Shown piece by piece: positions 44,307 to 53,215 of a stretch of 64,000 nt of DNA. The DNA is taken from contig NZ_PVNP01000003.1 of NCBI RefSeq assembly GCF_002993365.1, positions 1-64,000 of the forward strand, read 5' to 3'. Under the pieces are notes generated by a model. That model did not search any database, had not been told where the DNA came from, and worked only from the letters and a program-made list of their open reading frames with translations. The DNA comes from Marisediminitalea alba. Its GTDB lineage: Bacteria > Pseudomonadota > Gammaproteobacteria > Enterobacterales > Alteromonadaceae. Position numbers and translations under genes: made by a program. Each line of letters begins with the position of its first letter. The stretch's first letter is position 1.

Positions 44307-44645
44307 ATGGATATTAAAGAATACATCGACCAATTCCCGGAAATCGCCGATCGCGAACGTCATGAGCAGTTTACCCTGCTGGAAAAAGCCCGCGACACCA
44401 GTTTCAATCCCCCGGCAAAACGCCTGTTCCAAATGTATTGCTGGCTGCTACCGGTATTTATGATTTTTGGCCTGGGTGGTATTTTGTATTCGTTTTTTGG
44501 TTACGGCAGTTGGCTACCCATAGCCGCTTTGTTGCTTGGCCTTATTATCTCCCGGCAAATGATTAATCAACGCCGTTCTGCACTAATGCAGAAAGGACTA
44601 CAGGAAGTGCTCGCAAAAGAGACACCTCCGGCTACATCTGAGTAA
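44307..44645 (+). CDS. Small membrane protein of unknown function
   Basis: I do not recognise this 112-residue protein. A charged N-terminal part ([20 protein letters not shown]) is followed by two adjoining hydrophobic segments, about residues 46-60 and 67-80, and a basic, then glutamate-rich tail. The frame opens upstream at 44247, but ATG 44307 gives the more natural start; neither has a strong ribosome binding site. The 3' end overlaps the convergent chemoreceptor gene by 14 bases. Confidence 0.6.
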   Translation: MDIKEYIDQFPEIADRERHEQFTLLEKARDTSFNPPAKRLFQMYCWLLPVFMIFGLGGILYSFFGYGSWLPIAALLLGLIISRQMINQRRSALMQKGLQEVLAKETPPATSE

Positions 44646-45747
44646 TTCTGGCTTTCAGTGCATTAAGGCACTCAAACACATCAACGCTGGCATCTTCCAT
44701 TATTTGCAATGTGTTGATGAGTGTTTGCGAGTCGCCTTTTTCGCTCGCCTTTAATGCTTCGATACCAGACTCATGCACCCGCGCATGAGGGGCTTCCAGC
44801 TTTTTAAATTCAGGAAATGAAGCATACAGCGCTTTACCATCGCCTTCGTAATACCATTTACCCAGACGGCACTGATGGTGATCAGCCAGTTGCCCGGCCT
44901 GCTGGGTATTTTCCGTGCGGATAGCTTTGTATACGTTAACCTTCCACACTAGGTGATCGAGTTTCACGGTTTGTACAAAGGTGCTCAGGCTAACGGTTGA
45001 AATCGCTTTCGCCATCCCGCTGGCCATCGCTGATATTTCATGTACAGACTGATTAATTTTAGTAGCCGACTCCGACACATCCAGTGTTTCAGTATGACTT
45101 TGGGCGATATATTGCCTGGTGGTGTCTGTTTGCTGACTGGTTTCCTGGGTAAGAGTAGAAATCTGTTTTGACGCATCTGCCGAGCGCGCCGCCAGAGCCC
45201 GGACCTCATCGGCAACCACCGCAAAGCCTCGTCCCTGCTCTCCCGCCCGGGCAGCCTCAATAGCCGCGTTCAGGGCCAGCAGATTGGTTTGTTCTGCAAT
45301 GCTTTGAATTTGCGTAACAAAGGTCTGTATTTCGCTGGCGGAATTAGAAAGTTCCTCTATAGACTGGTTCATCGACTCGGATTTACCCGCCAGGGTTTGC
45401 AGTACGCTCACGCAATGAGTCAGAGTGCTGCTAATCAATGAGAATTCACTGAGCGTGCCCTCAAGTCGCTCTTTTTCGTGACCCACTTCGGTGGCCGACG
45501 CGGCCACATCCATACGCACTGAGTCGAGCATTTCCAGCGAATGAAAGAAGTTTTCTACCAGCTTTCTTTCCACTGCCACTTTACTGGCCAGCACTTCTGC
45601 ATCGGTGTAGGCGGTATGCAGTTGCTGCTCCATATTAGACAGATTCTGTTCCAGGCGGGCGTTTTCTGCCTTTAAACGTTCTATTTCTGCTAATTCAGCT
45701 ACGGGTTGGCTGCGTCTGAAAATCATTGCGAGACTCAATTTATCCAT
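44632..45747 (-). CDS. Cytoplasmic chemoreceptor with C-terminal CZB zinc-binding domain
   Basis: This 371-residue protein has no transmembrane helix or HAMP domain. An N-terminal coiled coil (residues about 18-55) leads into a short methyl-accepting signalling domain, with the conserved hairpin tip [37 protein letters not shown]. The C-terminus is a CZB domain with the expected three histidines and one cysteine: [26 protein letters not shown] and [12 protein letters not shown] receptors sense zinc or oxidants through the zinc-bound cysteine. It probably signals to the flagellar motor from the cytosol. No che genes are nearby. Confidence 0.88.
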   Translation of the reverse strand: MDKLSLAMIFRRSQPVAELAEIERLKAENARLEQNLSNMEQQLHTAYTDAEVLASKVAVERKLVENFFHSLEMLDSVRMDVAASATEVGHEKERLEGTLSEFSLISSTLTHCVSVLQTLAGKSESMNQSIEELSNSASEIQTFVTQIQSIAEQTNLLALNAAIEAARAGEQGRGFAVVADEVRALAARSADASKQISTLTQETSQQTDTTRQYIAQSHTETLDVSESATKINQSVHEISAMASGMAKAISTVSLSTFVQTVKLDHLVWKVNVYKAIRTENTQQAGQLADHHQCRLGKWYYEGDGKALYASFPEFKKLEAPHARVHESGIEALKASEKGDSQTLINTLQIMEDASVDVFECLNALKARITQM

Positions 45748-45936
45748 GGTTAGATAAAATATAGCCTAATTAGTAAAAGCTTATATATAAAAATTCATAA
45801 TCTGGTGTAGTTGCCATTCACATTATCAGCGTCTGATGCAAGGTTGACTGTATTAACCTTGCCCAGTGCCCGTTAATTGGTGGTATGCTGTTGTTTTCAG
45901 AACGCTTTCACTGCCTTCTCGGGGTTCTCAACCGCT

Positions 45937-46881
45937 ATGCAAGCATCCACCTTTGATTTTGCCATTACTGTTATTGGCCCGGTCCTCGTATTACTTATCA
46001 TGGGCAATGTATTATTGCGCGCCAAACTTATTAATGATGAATTTGTCGCCACCGGCTCCAAACTGGTGTTTACCGTGGCCCTGCCAGCCTTATTGTTTAT
46101 CTCCATCAGTCAGGCTGATTTCAGTAAAGCGGCGAATCCGGTACTGATCATTACCGGCTTAACCGGCACGCTGGGCTATTTTTTGCTGCTGATGTTAGCC
46201 AGTCATCTGATGGTGCCGAATCGCCAGGCAACCGGGGTGGTCACCCAGGGCGGCTTCAGGGCCAATATGGGTATTATTGGTCTGGCTTATTGCGCACAAA
46301 CCTACGGCAGTGATGGTCTGGCAGCCGCCTCTGTTTATCTGGGTATGGTCACCATTTTGTTTAATGTATTATCGGTATTTATTCTCAATTTTTATCAGGA
46401 AGGCAAGCGCTCACTTACCTCACAGATAAAAGGTATTTTGAAGAATCCGCTAATAATAGCCATTGTTATTGCGTTACCCTTCTCATATTTCGACTGGCGT
46501 CTGCCCGTATTGCTAACCACCACCGGTGAATACTTCGCACAACTTACCTTACCACTGGCCTTGCTGTGTACCGGCGCCTCATTGCGGTTCCGCTCATTCA
46601 GTGCGGACTGGTTTAATATTAGTGTTAGTTCGTTGAGTAAATGTGTGTTTTATCCGGCTGTGATGGTGGGAGTAGCCTATGTAGCCGGGCTGCGCGGCAT
46701 GCCTCTGGGCATTGTATTACTGATGACCATCGCACCCACGGCCGCTGCCAGTTACGTTATGGTACGCACGCTTGGAGGGGATTACCGACTGGCGGCCAGC
46801 ATCATCGCCATCACCACGGTATTGTCATTGCCCCTGACGATTGCGGCGTTCGATTTTCTCTCTGGCCAGGGGCTGCTTTAA
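45937..46881 (+). CDS. AEC-family auxin-efflux-carrier-like transporter
   Basis: A 314-residue membrane protein with the AEC pattern: FAITVIGPVLVLLIMGNVLLRAKLIND at the N-terminus, KLVFTVALPALLFISIS, and a C-terminal half with LPLALLCTGASL and TIAPTAAASYVMVRTLGGD. Bacterial members export or take up malate and other small carboxylates. The frame is open from 45877; ATG 45937 gives the standard start, though the ribosome binding site is poor. It stands alone, convergent with bolA. Confidence 0.87.
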   Translation: MQASTFDFAITVIGPVLVLLIMGNVLLRAKLINDEFVATGSKLVFTVALPALLFISISQADFSKAANPVLIITGLTGTLGYFLLLMLASHLMVPNRQATGVVTQGGFRANMGIIGLAYCAQTYGSDGLAAASVYLGMVTILFNVLSVFILNFYQEGKRSLTSQIKGILKNPLIIAIVIALPFSYFDWRLPVLLTTTGEYFAQLTLPLALLCTGASLRFRSFSADWFNISVSSLSKCVFYPAVMVGVAYVAGLRGMPLGIVLLMTIAPTAAASYVMVRTLGGDYRLAASIIAITTVLSLPLTIAAFDFLSGQGLL

Positions 46882-46903
46882 TCGTTACTGCGCTTAACGG
46901 TAG

Positions 46904-47224
46904 TTAGCCGAGTTTGCTGCCGCCCAGACACGCTGGCGAATCTACCGACGTCTGGTTACGCTTTTGCCATTCGGCCGGGGTATAGGTGTGCAAAGCCAGG
47001 GCGTGAACCGGCCCGGCTAGTGCTTCAGCCACCAGCGCATTCACCTGGCGGTGACGGGCAATAAGGCGAAGTCCTTCGAAGGCCTCACTGACAACAGTAA
47101 CCTTAAAATGACTTTGTGCGCCATCCGGCACATTATGCATGTAACTCTCATCCAGCACTTCAAGGTACTGTGGTGCGAGTTCATCAGTTAATTGCTGCTC
47201 TATAAAGGGTTTTACCTGCATCAT
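46904..47224 (-). CDS. BolA-family protein
   Basis: A 106-residue protein with the BolA fold. The invariant histidine lies in the segment SHFKVTVVSEAFEGLRLIARHRQVN, and the family ending HALALHTYTPAEWQKR is present. BolA proteins bind iron-sulfur clusters with monothiol glutaredoxins and affect cell shape and stress responses. It starts directly after the stop codon of the AlkB-like gene on the same strand, so the two are co-transcribed. Confidence 0.9.
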   Translation of the reverse strand: MMQVKPFIEQQLTDELAPQYLEVLDESYMHNVPDGAQSHFKVTVVSEAFEGLRLIARHRQVNALVAEALAGPVHALALHTYTPAEWQKRNQTSVDSPACLGGSKLG

Positions 47225-47866
47225 TTATGGCTCACCTGTATCGGAGTTTTCCGCTCCGGGAATATATCGAAAAGTAAGATTAATTCTACCACCGATAGGT
47301 TTGCGCGTCTTGCTGAGTCCGTGGTGATAGTATTGCTGCGTATCGCCAGCCATTACCAACAGGCTGCCGGGCTCCAGCATGAGTTCGCTGCGCTCGCCGC
47401 TGCGCAAATGCTTAAAACTAAAGCGCCGGGTGCTACCCAGTGAGATGGAGGCTATCACCGGGCGCGGGCCGAGTTCGGGTTCATCATCGGCGTGCATTCC
47501 CATTCCATCATTGCCATCGCGGTACCAGTTGGCCAGAACACAATTAAACGGCGCATTTAGTTCTGCGCTCAGTCGTTGCTGCAGTTGCGTTAAACTAGCT
47601 GTCATGGGATGCGGTGGCATGCGCAAATTGGAATAGGTATATTCACAATGAGGCGCGCCGTGCCACGATTGTAAGCGCGGAATTTTTACCTCTCGGCCGT
47701 ACAATTTGATAGTATCCTGCCGCCAGGGTAATTCCTGCTGGAGCTGAAGATACAGGTCTTCAGCCTGCACTGGCGACAGCCAGTCAGACTGATAACGGAT
47801 ATCGGCATCGGGCAGTGATACAGGCGCCAGAGCCGCCGCCTGACTGGCAAATAGGTTAAATTGCAT
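47225..47866 (-). CDS. AlkB-like 2-oxoglutarate/Fe(II) dioxygenase
   Basis: A 213-residue enzyme of the AlkB family, closest in layout to the ALKBH2/3 DNA-repair type. The iron ligands H-x-D lie in MHADDEPEL and the distal histidine in YYHHGLSKT; the 2-oxoglutarate arginine motif is in GGRINLTFRYI. A phenylalanine/arginine segment (SISLGSTRRFSFKH) is typical. It repairs alkylated bases or modifies nucleic acid; the exact substrate is unknown. The frame opens at 47890, but ATG 47866 gives a natural start. It lies only 29 bp from the divergent rlmG start. Confidence 0.87.
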   Translation of the reverse strand: MQFNLFASQAAALAPVSLPDADIRYQSDWLSPVQAEDLYLQLQQELPWRQDTIKLYGREVKIPRLQSWHGAPHCEYTYSNLRMPPHPMTASLTQLQQRLSAELNAPFNCVLANWYRDGNDGMGMHADDEPELGPRPVIASISLGSTRRFSFKHLRSGERSELMLEPGSLLVMAGDTQQYYHHGLSKTRKPIGGRINLTFRYIPGAENSDTGEP

Positions 47867-47895
47867 TATCGATAACACCGGGCAAACCACACATC

Positions 47896-49062
47896 ATGAA
47901 CACAGAGTTTACACTATCTGACCGCACATTGACGCTGATCCGCTATCCGGCCAAACATCAGCACAAGAGTCTGCAGGCCTGGGACAGCGCTGACGAATTG
48001 CTTATTGAGCATATCGGGCAGGAGCTACCGGCGTTATCAGGCAGCCAACAGCCGTGGATACTCTTTAACGATGATTTCGGTGCGCTGGGGTGTTGGTTTG
48101 CTGAAGAGCAACCGGTGTGGGTGTCTGACTCGAAAATTGCAGAGTTATCGTTTAAGGAAAACCTGACGACCAACCAACTGCCTGATGTGCCAATGCAAGA
48201 TTGCCTCGCCCCTTTGCCTGACTCTCCGGCACTGGTCGTCATCAAAATCCCTCGCACCCTGGCATTGCTGGAAAGTCAGTTATTGGCGCTGCGCAAGGTG
48301 GCCGGGCCGCAAACCGTTATCGTCGCCGGAGCAAAAGTAAAAACCGTTACGCGCTCTGTGCTGGCATTGTTTGAAAAGCTCATTGGCCCCACTAAAACGT
48401 CACTGGCGAAAAAGAAATCCCGCCTGATTTTTTGTCAGCCGGATCCCGAAGTGCTTAGCCGCGAAATTAAAAATCCTTACCCCACGGTGTGGCCTTGCCG
48501 ACTACCCAATGGCCAGACGGTGCAGGTTGCTAATCATGCCAACGTGTTTTCCCGCCAGTCGCTGGATATCGGTGCGCGTTTTCTACTCGAGCATATGCAG
48601 GTCAGCGACCATGACAACCTGCTCGATCTGGGCTGCGGGAATGGCGTACTGGGGCTTAATACTCTGAGTATGGCACCAAACGCGAAGGTCACCTTTGTGG
48701 ATGAGTCATACATGGCGATTGCTTCAGCCCGCCTGAATGTCGAAAACAATTTCCCTGAGCAGCTTAATCAGTGCCGTTTTGTAGCCAGTAACTGTCTGGA
48801 ATCCTTACTCAACCAGCCTGCCCGGCCAAGCTATACCAAAGTGCTGTGTAACCCGCCGTTCCACCAGCAAAATACCATTACCGACCATATTGCCTGGCAG
48901 ATGTTTCATGACGCTTATGAACTGCTGGGAAAAGGCGGTCATCTGATTGTGGTAGCCAATCGGCACCTGGATTATTACCATACCCTTAAACGCTTGTTTG
49001 GCGGCGTTACTACCCTTGCCAGCCAGAACAAGTTTGTTATTTTTAGTGCTGCAAAACGATAA
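47896..49062 (+). CDS. 23S rRNA (guanine-1835-N2)-methyltransferase RlmG
   Basis: A 388-residue methyltransferase with two tandem Rossmann domains. The N-terminal one is degenerate; the C-terminal one has the SAM motif LLDLGCGNGVLGL and the catalytic NPPFHQ. It methylates G1835 of 23S rRNA. The start and the ADELLIEHI-FNDDFGALG stretch match RlmG of Escherichia coli as I recall it. There is almost no leader: it starts 29 bp from the divergent AlkB-like gene, and no good ribosome binding site is visible. Confidence 0.92.
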   Translation: MNTEFTLSDRTLTLIRYPAKHQHKSLQAWDSADELLIEHIGQELPALSGSQQPWILFNDDFGALGCWFAEEQPVWVSDSKIAELSFKENLTTNQLPDVPMQDCLAPLPDSPALVVIKIPRTLALLESQLLALRKVAGPQTVIVAGAKVKTVTRSVLALFEKLIGPTKTSLAKKKSRLIFCQPDPEVLSREIKNPYPTVWPCRLPNGQTVQVANHANVFSRQSLDIGARFLLEHMQVSDHDNLLDLGCGNGVLGLNTLSMAPNAKVTFVDESYMAIASARLNVENNFPEQLNQCRFVASNCLESLLNQPARPSYTKVLCNPPFHQQNTITDHIAWQMFHDAYELLGKGGHLIVVANRHLDYYHTLKRLFGGVTTLASQNKFVIFSAAKR

Positions 49063-49071
49063 GGATAACCC

Positions 49072-49677
49072 ATGCTAAGAGCTCTGCTATTTTCACTGCT
49101 GATTTTTACCGTGTCTGCCCAGGCCGCCAAAAAAGAAGCGGATGACGGTTCACAAATCCAGCCTGATAATTACTACCCGCGGGTTAAGCTGGAAACCACC
49201 ATGGGTGATATTGTCATCGAACTGGATCGTCGCCGTGCGCCCATCACAGTAAACAACTTTCTGCGTTATGTGGATAAGCGAAGTTTCGAAGGCACCATTT
49301 TCCAGCGCATTATCCCAGGGTATATCGTTCAGGGCGGTGGTTACACAGTGGATTACGAAGAGAAATCGTCTTATCCTGCCATCTTTAACGAGTCAGGCAA
49401 CGGCCTGAAAAATACCATGTACTCGGTAGCCATGGCCCGCCAGAACGACCCGCATACCGCAACCCGTCAGTTTTTCTTTAATCTGGATGAAAACGATAAT
49501 CTCGACCCGGGCAGCTCATGGGGCTATGCGGTCTTTGGAGCCGTAGTGGAAGGCTATGAAGTGGTTGATGCCATAGGCGAAGTAGAAACCGAATATAAAG
49601 CGACCATTGGTTTCGCCGATGCACCGGTAGAGCCGATTATCATAAATAAAGTGGAACTGCTGCCACCTCAGTTTTGA
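49072..49677 (+). CDS. Periplasmic cyclophilin-type peptidyl-prolyl isomerase
   Basis: A 201-residue protein with a signal peptide (through SAQA) and one cyclophilin domain: GDIVIELDRRRAPITVNNFLRYVD, then GTIFQRIIPGYIVQGGGY, VAMARQNDPHTATRQFFFNL and WGYAVFGAVVEGYEVVD. It speeds folding of exported proteins by proline isomerisation. It starts nine bases after rlmG, so both are probably one operon. The 3' end overlaps the convergent diguanylate cyclase gene by ten bases. Confidence 0.9.
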   Translation: MLRALLFSLLIFTVSAQAAKKEADDGSQIQPDNYYPRVKLETTMGDIVIELDRRRAPITVNNFLRYVDKRSFEGTIFQRIIPGYIVQGGGYTVDYEEKSSYPAIFNESGNGLKNTMYSVAMARQNDPHTATRQFFFNLDENDNLDPGSSWGYAVFGAVVEGYEVVDAIGEVETEYKATIGFADAPVEPIIINKVELLPPQF

Positions 49678-51206
49678 TCCACCTGATGCTTTTCAGGCTT
49701 ATGTGAAAGCCAGTCGCTGGCGAAGGTAATACAGCTTTCGCCAGTGGCTTTAGAGCGATACATGGCTTTATCCGCCAGGCTCAATAATTCCTGCTCATTG
49801 GTTGCATCGTCAGGAAAACAGGCCACCCCGATGCTGGCACCAATTTCGACCAGCACCTCCTGAATAAGGTAGGGTTTGCAAATCGCATCAATGATTTTAT
49901 CCACCAGCGCCTTACACATTTTATAAGACTCTATATCGGTGAGCAGTAGTGTAAACTCATCGCCGCCAAGCCTTGCCACAGTGTCGGAATCCCGTACGGT
50001 CTGCTTCATTCTGACAGCAACACGCCCCAGTAATAAATCCCCAAACTTGTGTCCATAGCGATCGTTTACGCCTTTAAACCCGTTGAGGTCGATAAACAAC
50101 AGGGCGATTTTTTCATTGCGGCGCCGGGCATGCTTCAGTTCTACCGACAAGCGGTCATTAAAAAGGTGGCGATTAGGTAAATCCGTTAACTGATCGTGAT
50201 AAGCCAGCAACGTGAGTTCCTGCTGCTGGGCTTTTTGCTGACTGTCATCAATAATGGTGTACACCGTTGCCGGACGGTTACCGATCAGGACTTTACTAAC
50301 CTCTACCTGGCAATGATATTGCTCGCCAATTTTACGCACACCGAACATTTCACCTTCATGTTCATACAACAAAGTATCAACTTTGCGGCCAAGCAGCTCG
50401 CTCGTAGCATAACCACTCATGTTTTCCATGAGCTTATTTACTCTGATAATTTTATGGCTTTCATCAGCTACCAGAATGCCAGCAGCGATCTTATTCACTA
50501 TGTTATCGACCAAATCCACAGAGTGAATGGCTTTTCGTACCCGCAAGCGGTACATCAAAATTGCCAGGGAAAAGTTAAAAATGGCCAGGAAAAAAGCCAG
50601 TCCCTGATAAAAGCGAATTGACATGGCTTCTGCCTGAGTTTCGTGTTCAAGCTCAACGGTAAGCTTGTTCATCAAATCGAGTAACGTGAGGTTTTTTCGC
50701 TGCGCCACATCGATGGCTTGCCGGAGGAGCAAATGGTCGTACTCACGGCCAATCAGTTGCCTGATTTTTTGTCTGAGGGGGGACCACTCCAGTAACGCCT
50801 GTTGCACTATCTGGGTGCTGGCATCGCTGGTTAGGGGGGCCACTTCAATCACATTGTGATCGGCCGAAAACGTTCGCCCCCCGCGGTGAAAGCTATCGAG
50901 AGTAAGGTCGAAACGCTTAAAGGTTTCGCGCAATTCTGCCAGCGCGGCACTGTAAGCTTCTTCGTTAGTATAGGCGTTTTCCATCATCAGCAGGTTTTTC
51001 ACCAGCCGCTGGCTCAGCATCCGCTGCCTGCCGGAAAGGTTGATATTGATGGCGGCCGCTTCAATACGATAAGACAGCCAGACATTGAGCGAGAGGGCAA
51101 TAAAGTCGAACGTTAAAAACAACACCACCGCCAATAGCGTTAGCGTTCTGCCATAACGCTGGCTAATAAAGGTTAGTTTGCTTTTGATAGATGCAAATAA
51201 GCCCAA
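49668..51206 (-). CDS. Membrane diguanylate cyclase with PilJ-like sensor and PAS domain
   Basis: A 512-residue protein. After a first transmembrane helix (about 18-45) comes a periplasmic type IV pili methyl-accepting (PilJ-type) sensor with INLSGRQRMLSQRLVKNLLMM. A second helix (about 200-222), a PAS domain and a GGDEF domain follow. The active-site motif GGDEF is at 414-418 and a product-inhibition site R405-x-x-D408 sits five residues before it, so the enzyme should make cyclic di-GMP and be feedback-inhibited. No EAL domain is present. The ligand is unknown; PilJ-type sensors of this sort often respond to nitrate or similar small molecules. Confidence 0.9.
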   Translation of the reverse strand: MGLFASIKSKLTFISQRYGRTLTLLAVVLFLTFDFIALSLNVWLSYRIEAAAININLSGRQRMLSQRLVKNLLMMENAYTNEEAYSAALAELRETFKRFDLTLDSFHRGGRTFSADHNVIEVAPLTSDASTQIVQQALLEWSPLRQKIRQLIGREYDHLLLRQAIDVAQRKNLTLLDLMNKLTVELEHETQAEAMSIRFYQGLAFFLAIFNFSLAILMYRLRVRKAIHSVDLVDNIVNKIAAGILVADESHKIIRVNKLMENMSGYATSELLGRKVDTLLYEHEGEMFGVRKIGEQYHCQVEVSKVLIGNRPATVYTIIDDSQQKAQQQELTLLAYHDQLTDLPNRHLFNDRLSVELKHARRRNEKIALLFIDLNGFKGVNDRYGHKFGDLLLGRVAVRMKQTVRDSDTVARLGGDEFTLLLTDIESYKMCKALVDKIIDAICKPYLIQEVLVEIGASIGVACFPDDATNEQELLSLADKAMYRSKATGESCITFASDWLSHKPEKHQVDQN

Positions 51207-51327
51207 GACGTCCCTGCTCCCTGCTTAAATGAATTTGAAAAGACATAGAATAATACCGGCTAAAGTATAACACATACCTCATAAATTAAAGCTGAATTGG
51301 CCTGTTCAGTCGAAGCCAGCAAGCAGA

Positions 51328-51834
51328 CTACAAAGGGCGCAAAAAGAAATCGTGAGGCAGTTGCTGTGGCTGAAATAGCTTTCCCATGCGCTCAAACCCT
51401 GCACGCTGGAGCACTGCCAGCGAAGCAAGGTTATCCGGCCGGCAAATAGCGCTGACCTGGCGCTCATTAGTATGCGAGGAAGCCCAGCTTAGCACCAGGT
51501 TTACCGCTTCACAGGCATAGCCTTTGCCGCGCCCCCGGGGTAAAAAGGCATAACCAAGATCGGGGCAACTCAGAAACGGACGGCGGATAAAGCCACATAG
51601 TCCAATTCGCTTATCGCCCTCTGCATCAATGGCTTCAACCAGCCATAAGCCATATCCTTTGGCAGCAAAGCTGTCACTGGCTACGGTTATATACTGGCTG
51701 GCCTGACCATCGTCGTTAATACCGCGATCGCCGATAAACGTCAGCCATTGTTTGTCGTTAGTTACCGCCAGAATAAAATCCACATCATCCCGGCTCAGCC
51801 GTCGCAGCTTCAGCCGCTCAGACTCAATAATCAT
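51328..51834 (-). CDS. GNAT-family N-acetyltransferase (RimJ/RimL-like)
   Basis: A 168-residue acetyltransferase with the RimL-type start IIESERLKLRRLSRDDVDFILAVTND and the acetyl-CoA loop FLPRGRGKGYACEAVNLVLSWA. Such proteins acetylate N-termini of ribosomal proteins or small molecules; the target is unknown. Its start overlaps the stop of the GGCT-like gene as ATGA, so translation is probably coupled. Confidence 0.85.
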   Translation of the reverse strand: MIIESERLKLRRLSRDDVDFILAVTNDKQWLTFIGDRGINDDGQASQYITVASDSFAAKGYGLWLVEAIDAEGDKRIGLCGFIRRPFLSCPDLGYAFLPRGRGKGYACEAVNLVLSWASSHTNERQVSAICRPDNLASLAVLQRAGFERMGKLFQPQQLPHDFFLRPL

Positions 51835-52463
51835 GACGGGTTATCCAGTAACTGATCAATCACTGCAAAGTAAGCCGGGTTGACCACTGCCGCCCGCGGG
51901 TAGCGGGGCGCTTCGCGATCGTTAACCCGGTGATGCTGCCAACCTGTGGTTGAGGCTATAAAACGCCGGGCGGCCGCTTCGCCGCCTAACTCCAGGCAAC
52001 CGGCCAGACAGGTGTCGATATAGCTTTGATGGACCGGATAGTCGGCGCTTGAGGGCTCAACCTTTAACGACTCACAAATCCAGATATCGCGCAGTTTTAA
52101 CCAATCAATCAATCGCTCGGTGAGGTCGTCAGCCAGTTCAAAGTTTAACTGGTCGATAGTCACCGGCGTAAAGCGGTAGTCCTGCTCCCGCTTTTGCAGC
52201 GCCGGATCAAGATGGGTAGGCACAAGCTGCGCATTCAGCCAGCCATCTTTTTTCTGATAGGCGCCAACGTAGGTTTGCAGTTCGGGTTCAGAGCGCGTGA
52301 TCCAGCCCCGCTCGAAACCAAATACCTCAACCTCAACGCCATCGTGGGGAATCCCTGAATGACGACTCCGGGAGTCACTGTTCATCAGACTGCCATAGCC
52401 CAGCACAATATGGGGCTCAGAAATGGCCGTCATCCAACGTTCGAGCTGGGCTATGCTTTCCAT
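51831..52463 (-). CDS. Gamma-glutamylcyclotransferase-fold protein
   Basis: A 210-residue protein with the family nucleotide-like loop VLGYGSLMNSDSR near residue 20, the start of the GGCT fold. A segment near ADYPVHQSYIDTCLAGCLELGGE and a GWQHHRVNDREAPRYPRA stretch follow. The general reaction in this family is removal of gamma-glutamyl or related groups with ring closure, but many members differ, and I cannot identify the catalytic glutamate with certainty. It is co-transcribed with the GNAT gene and lies 11 bp after rlmB. Confidence 0.7.
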   Translation of the reverse strand: MESIAQLERWMTAISEPHIVLGYGSLMNSDSRSRHSGIPHDGVEVEVFGFERGWITRSEPELQTYVGAYQKKDGWLNAQLVPTHLDPALQKREQDYRFTPVTIDQLNFELADDLTERLIDWLKLRDIWICESLKVEPSSADYPVHQSYIDTCLAGCLELGGEAAARRFIASTTGWQHHRVNDREAPRYPRAAVVNPAYFAVIDQLLDNPS

Positions 52464-52474
52464 CGCTTAGTACC

Positions 52475-53215
52475 TTAAAGGCCGCGCTGGCGGACAATCT
52501 CGTATAAACACACCCCGGTAGCCACCGACACATTTAAGCTGGATACACTGCCAGCCATGGGCAGTTTTACCAGTTCGTCACAGGTTTCGCGAGTTAACCG
52601 GCGCATGCCCTTGCCTTCGGCACCCATCACCAACGCCATAGGGCCGCTGAGCTTGCAATCATAAATCAGTTGTTCGGCTTCGCCGGCGGTACCAATTACC
52701 CAAACCCCTTTATCCTGCAGCTGTTTTAAGGTTCGCGACAGATTAGTGACCTGTATAAAAGGCACTACTTCAGCGGCTCCGCAAGCGACTTTGCGGGCCG
52801 TGCCGGTAAGCCCGCCAGACTTATCTTTAGGCACGATCAGCGCGTGGGCACCGGCCGCATCGGCGGTACGCAGGCAAGCGCCTATATTGTGCGGATCGGT
52901 CACACCATCAAGCACCAGCAATAAGGGCACGGGGGTTGAATCCAGCAGCCGGTCCAAATCGCTTTCATCGAGCGTTTTGGCTGGCTTCGCCCGGGCCACG
53001 ATGCCCTGGTGCTGCTCACCTTTAACCTTATCGTCGAGCACTTTACGGTTACAAAACTGCACCGCAACGCCAAATCGACGAGCCTGATTAACAATATTAA
53101 TCAACCGCTCATCATCACGCCCTTTCAATACCCAGATTTCAATTAATCGTTCGGGTTCGTTTTCAATTACCGCCTGCATGGCGTGCAGGCCGTATAACCA
53201 TTCTTGCTGTGCCAT
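52475..53215 (-). CDS. 23S rRNA (guanosine-2251-2'-O)-methyltransferase RlmB
   Basis: A 246-residue SpoU-family enzyme with an N-terminal substrate-binding part ([18 protein letters not shown]) and the C-terminal knot. The motifs [54 protein letters not shown] and [14 protein letters not shown] are complete. It methylates G2251 in the P loop of 23S rRNA. The start overlaps the rnr stop by one base, the standard rnr-rlmB operon. Confidence 0.95.
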   Translation of the reverse strand: MAQQEWLYGLHAMQAVIENEPERLIEIWVLKGRDDERLINIVNQARRFGVAVQFCNRKVLDDKVKGEQHQGIVARAKPAKTLDESDLDRLLDSTPVPLLLVLDGVTDPHNIGACLRTADAAGAHALIVPKDKSGGLTGTARKVACGAAEVVPFIQVTNLSRTLKQLQDKGVWVIGTAGEAEQLIYDCKLSGPMALVMGAEGKGMRRLTRETCDELVKLPMAGSVSSLNVSVATGVCLYEIVRQRGL

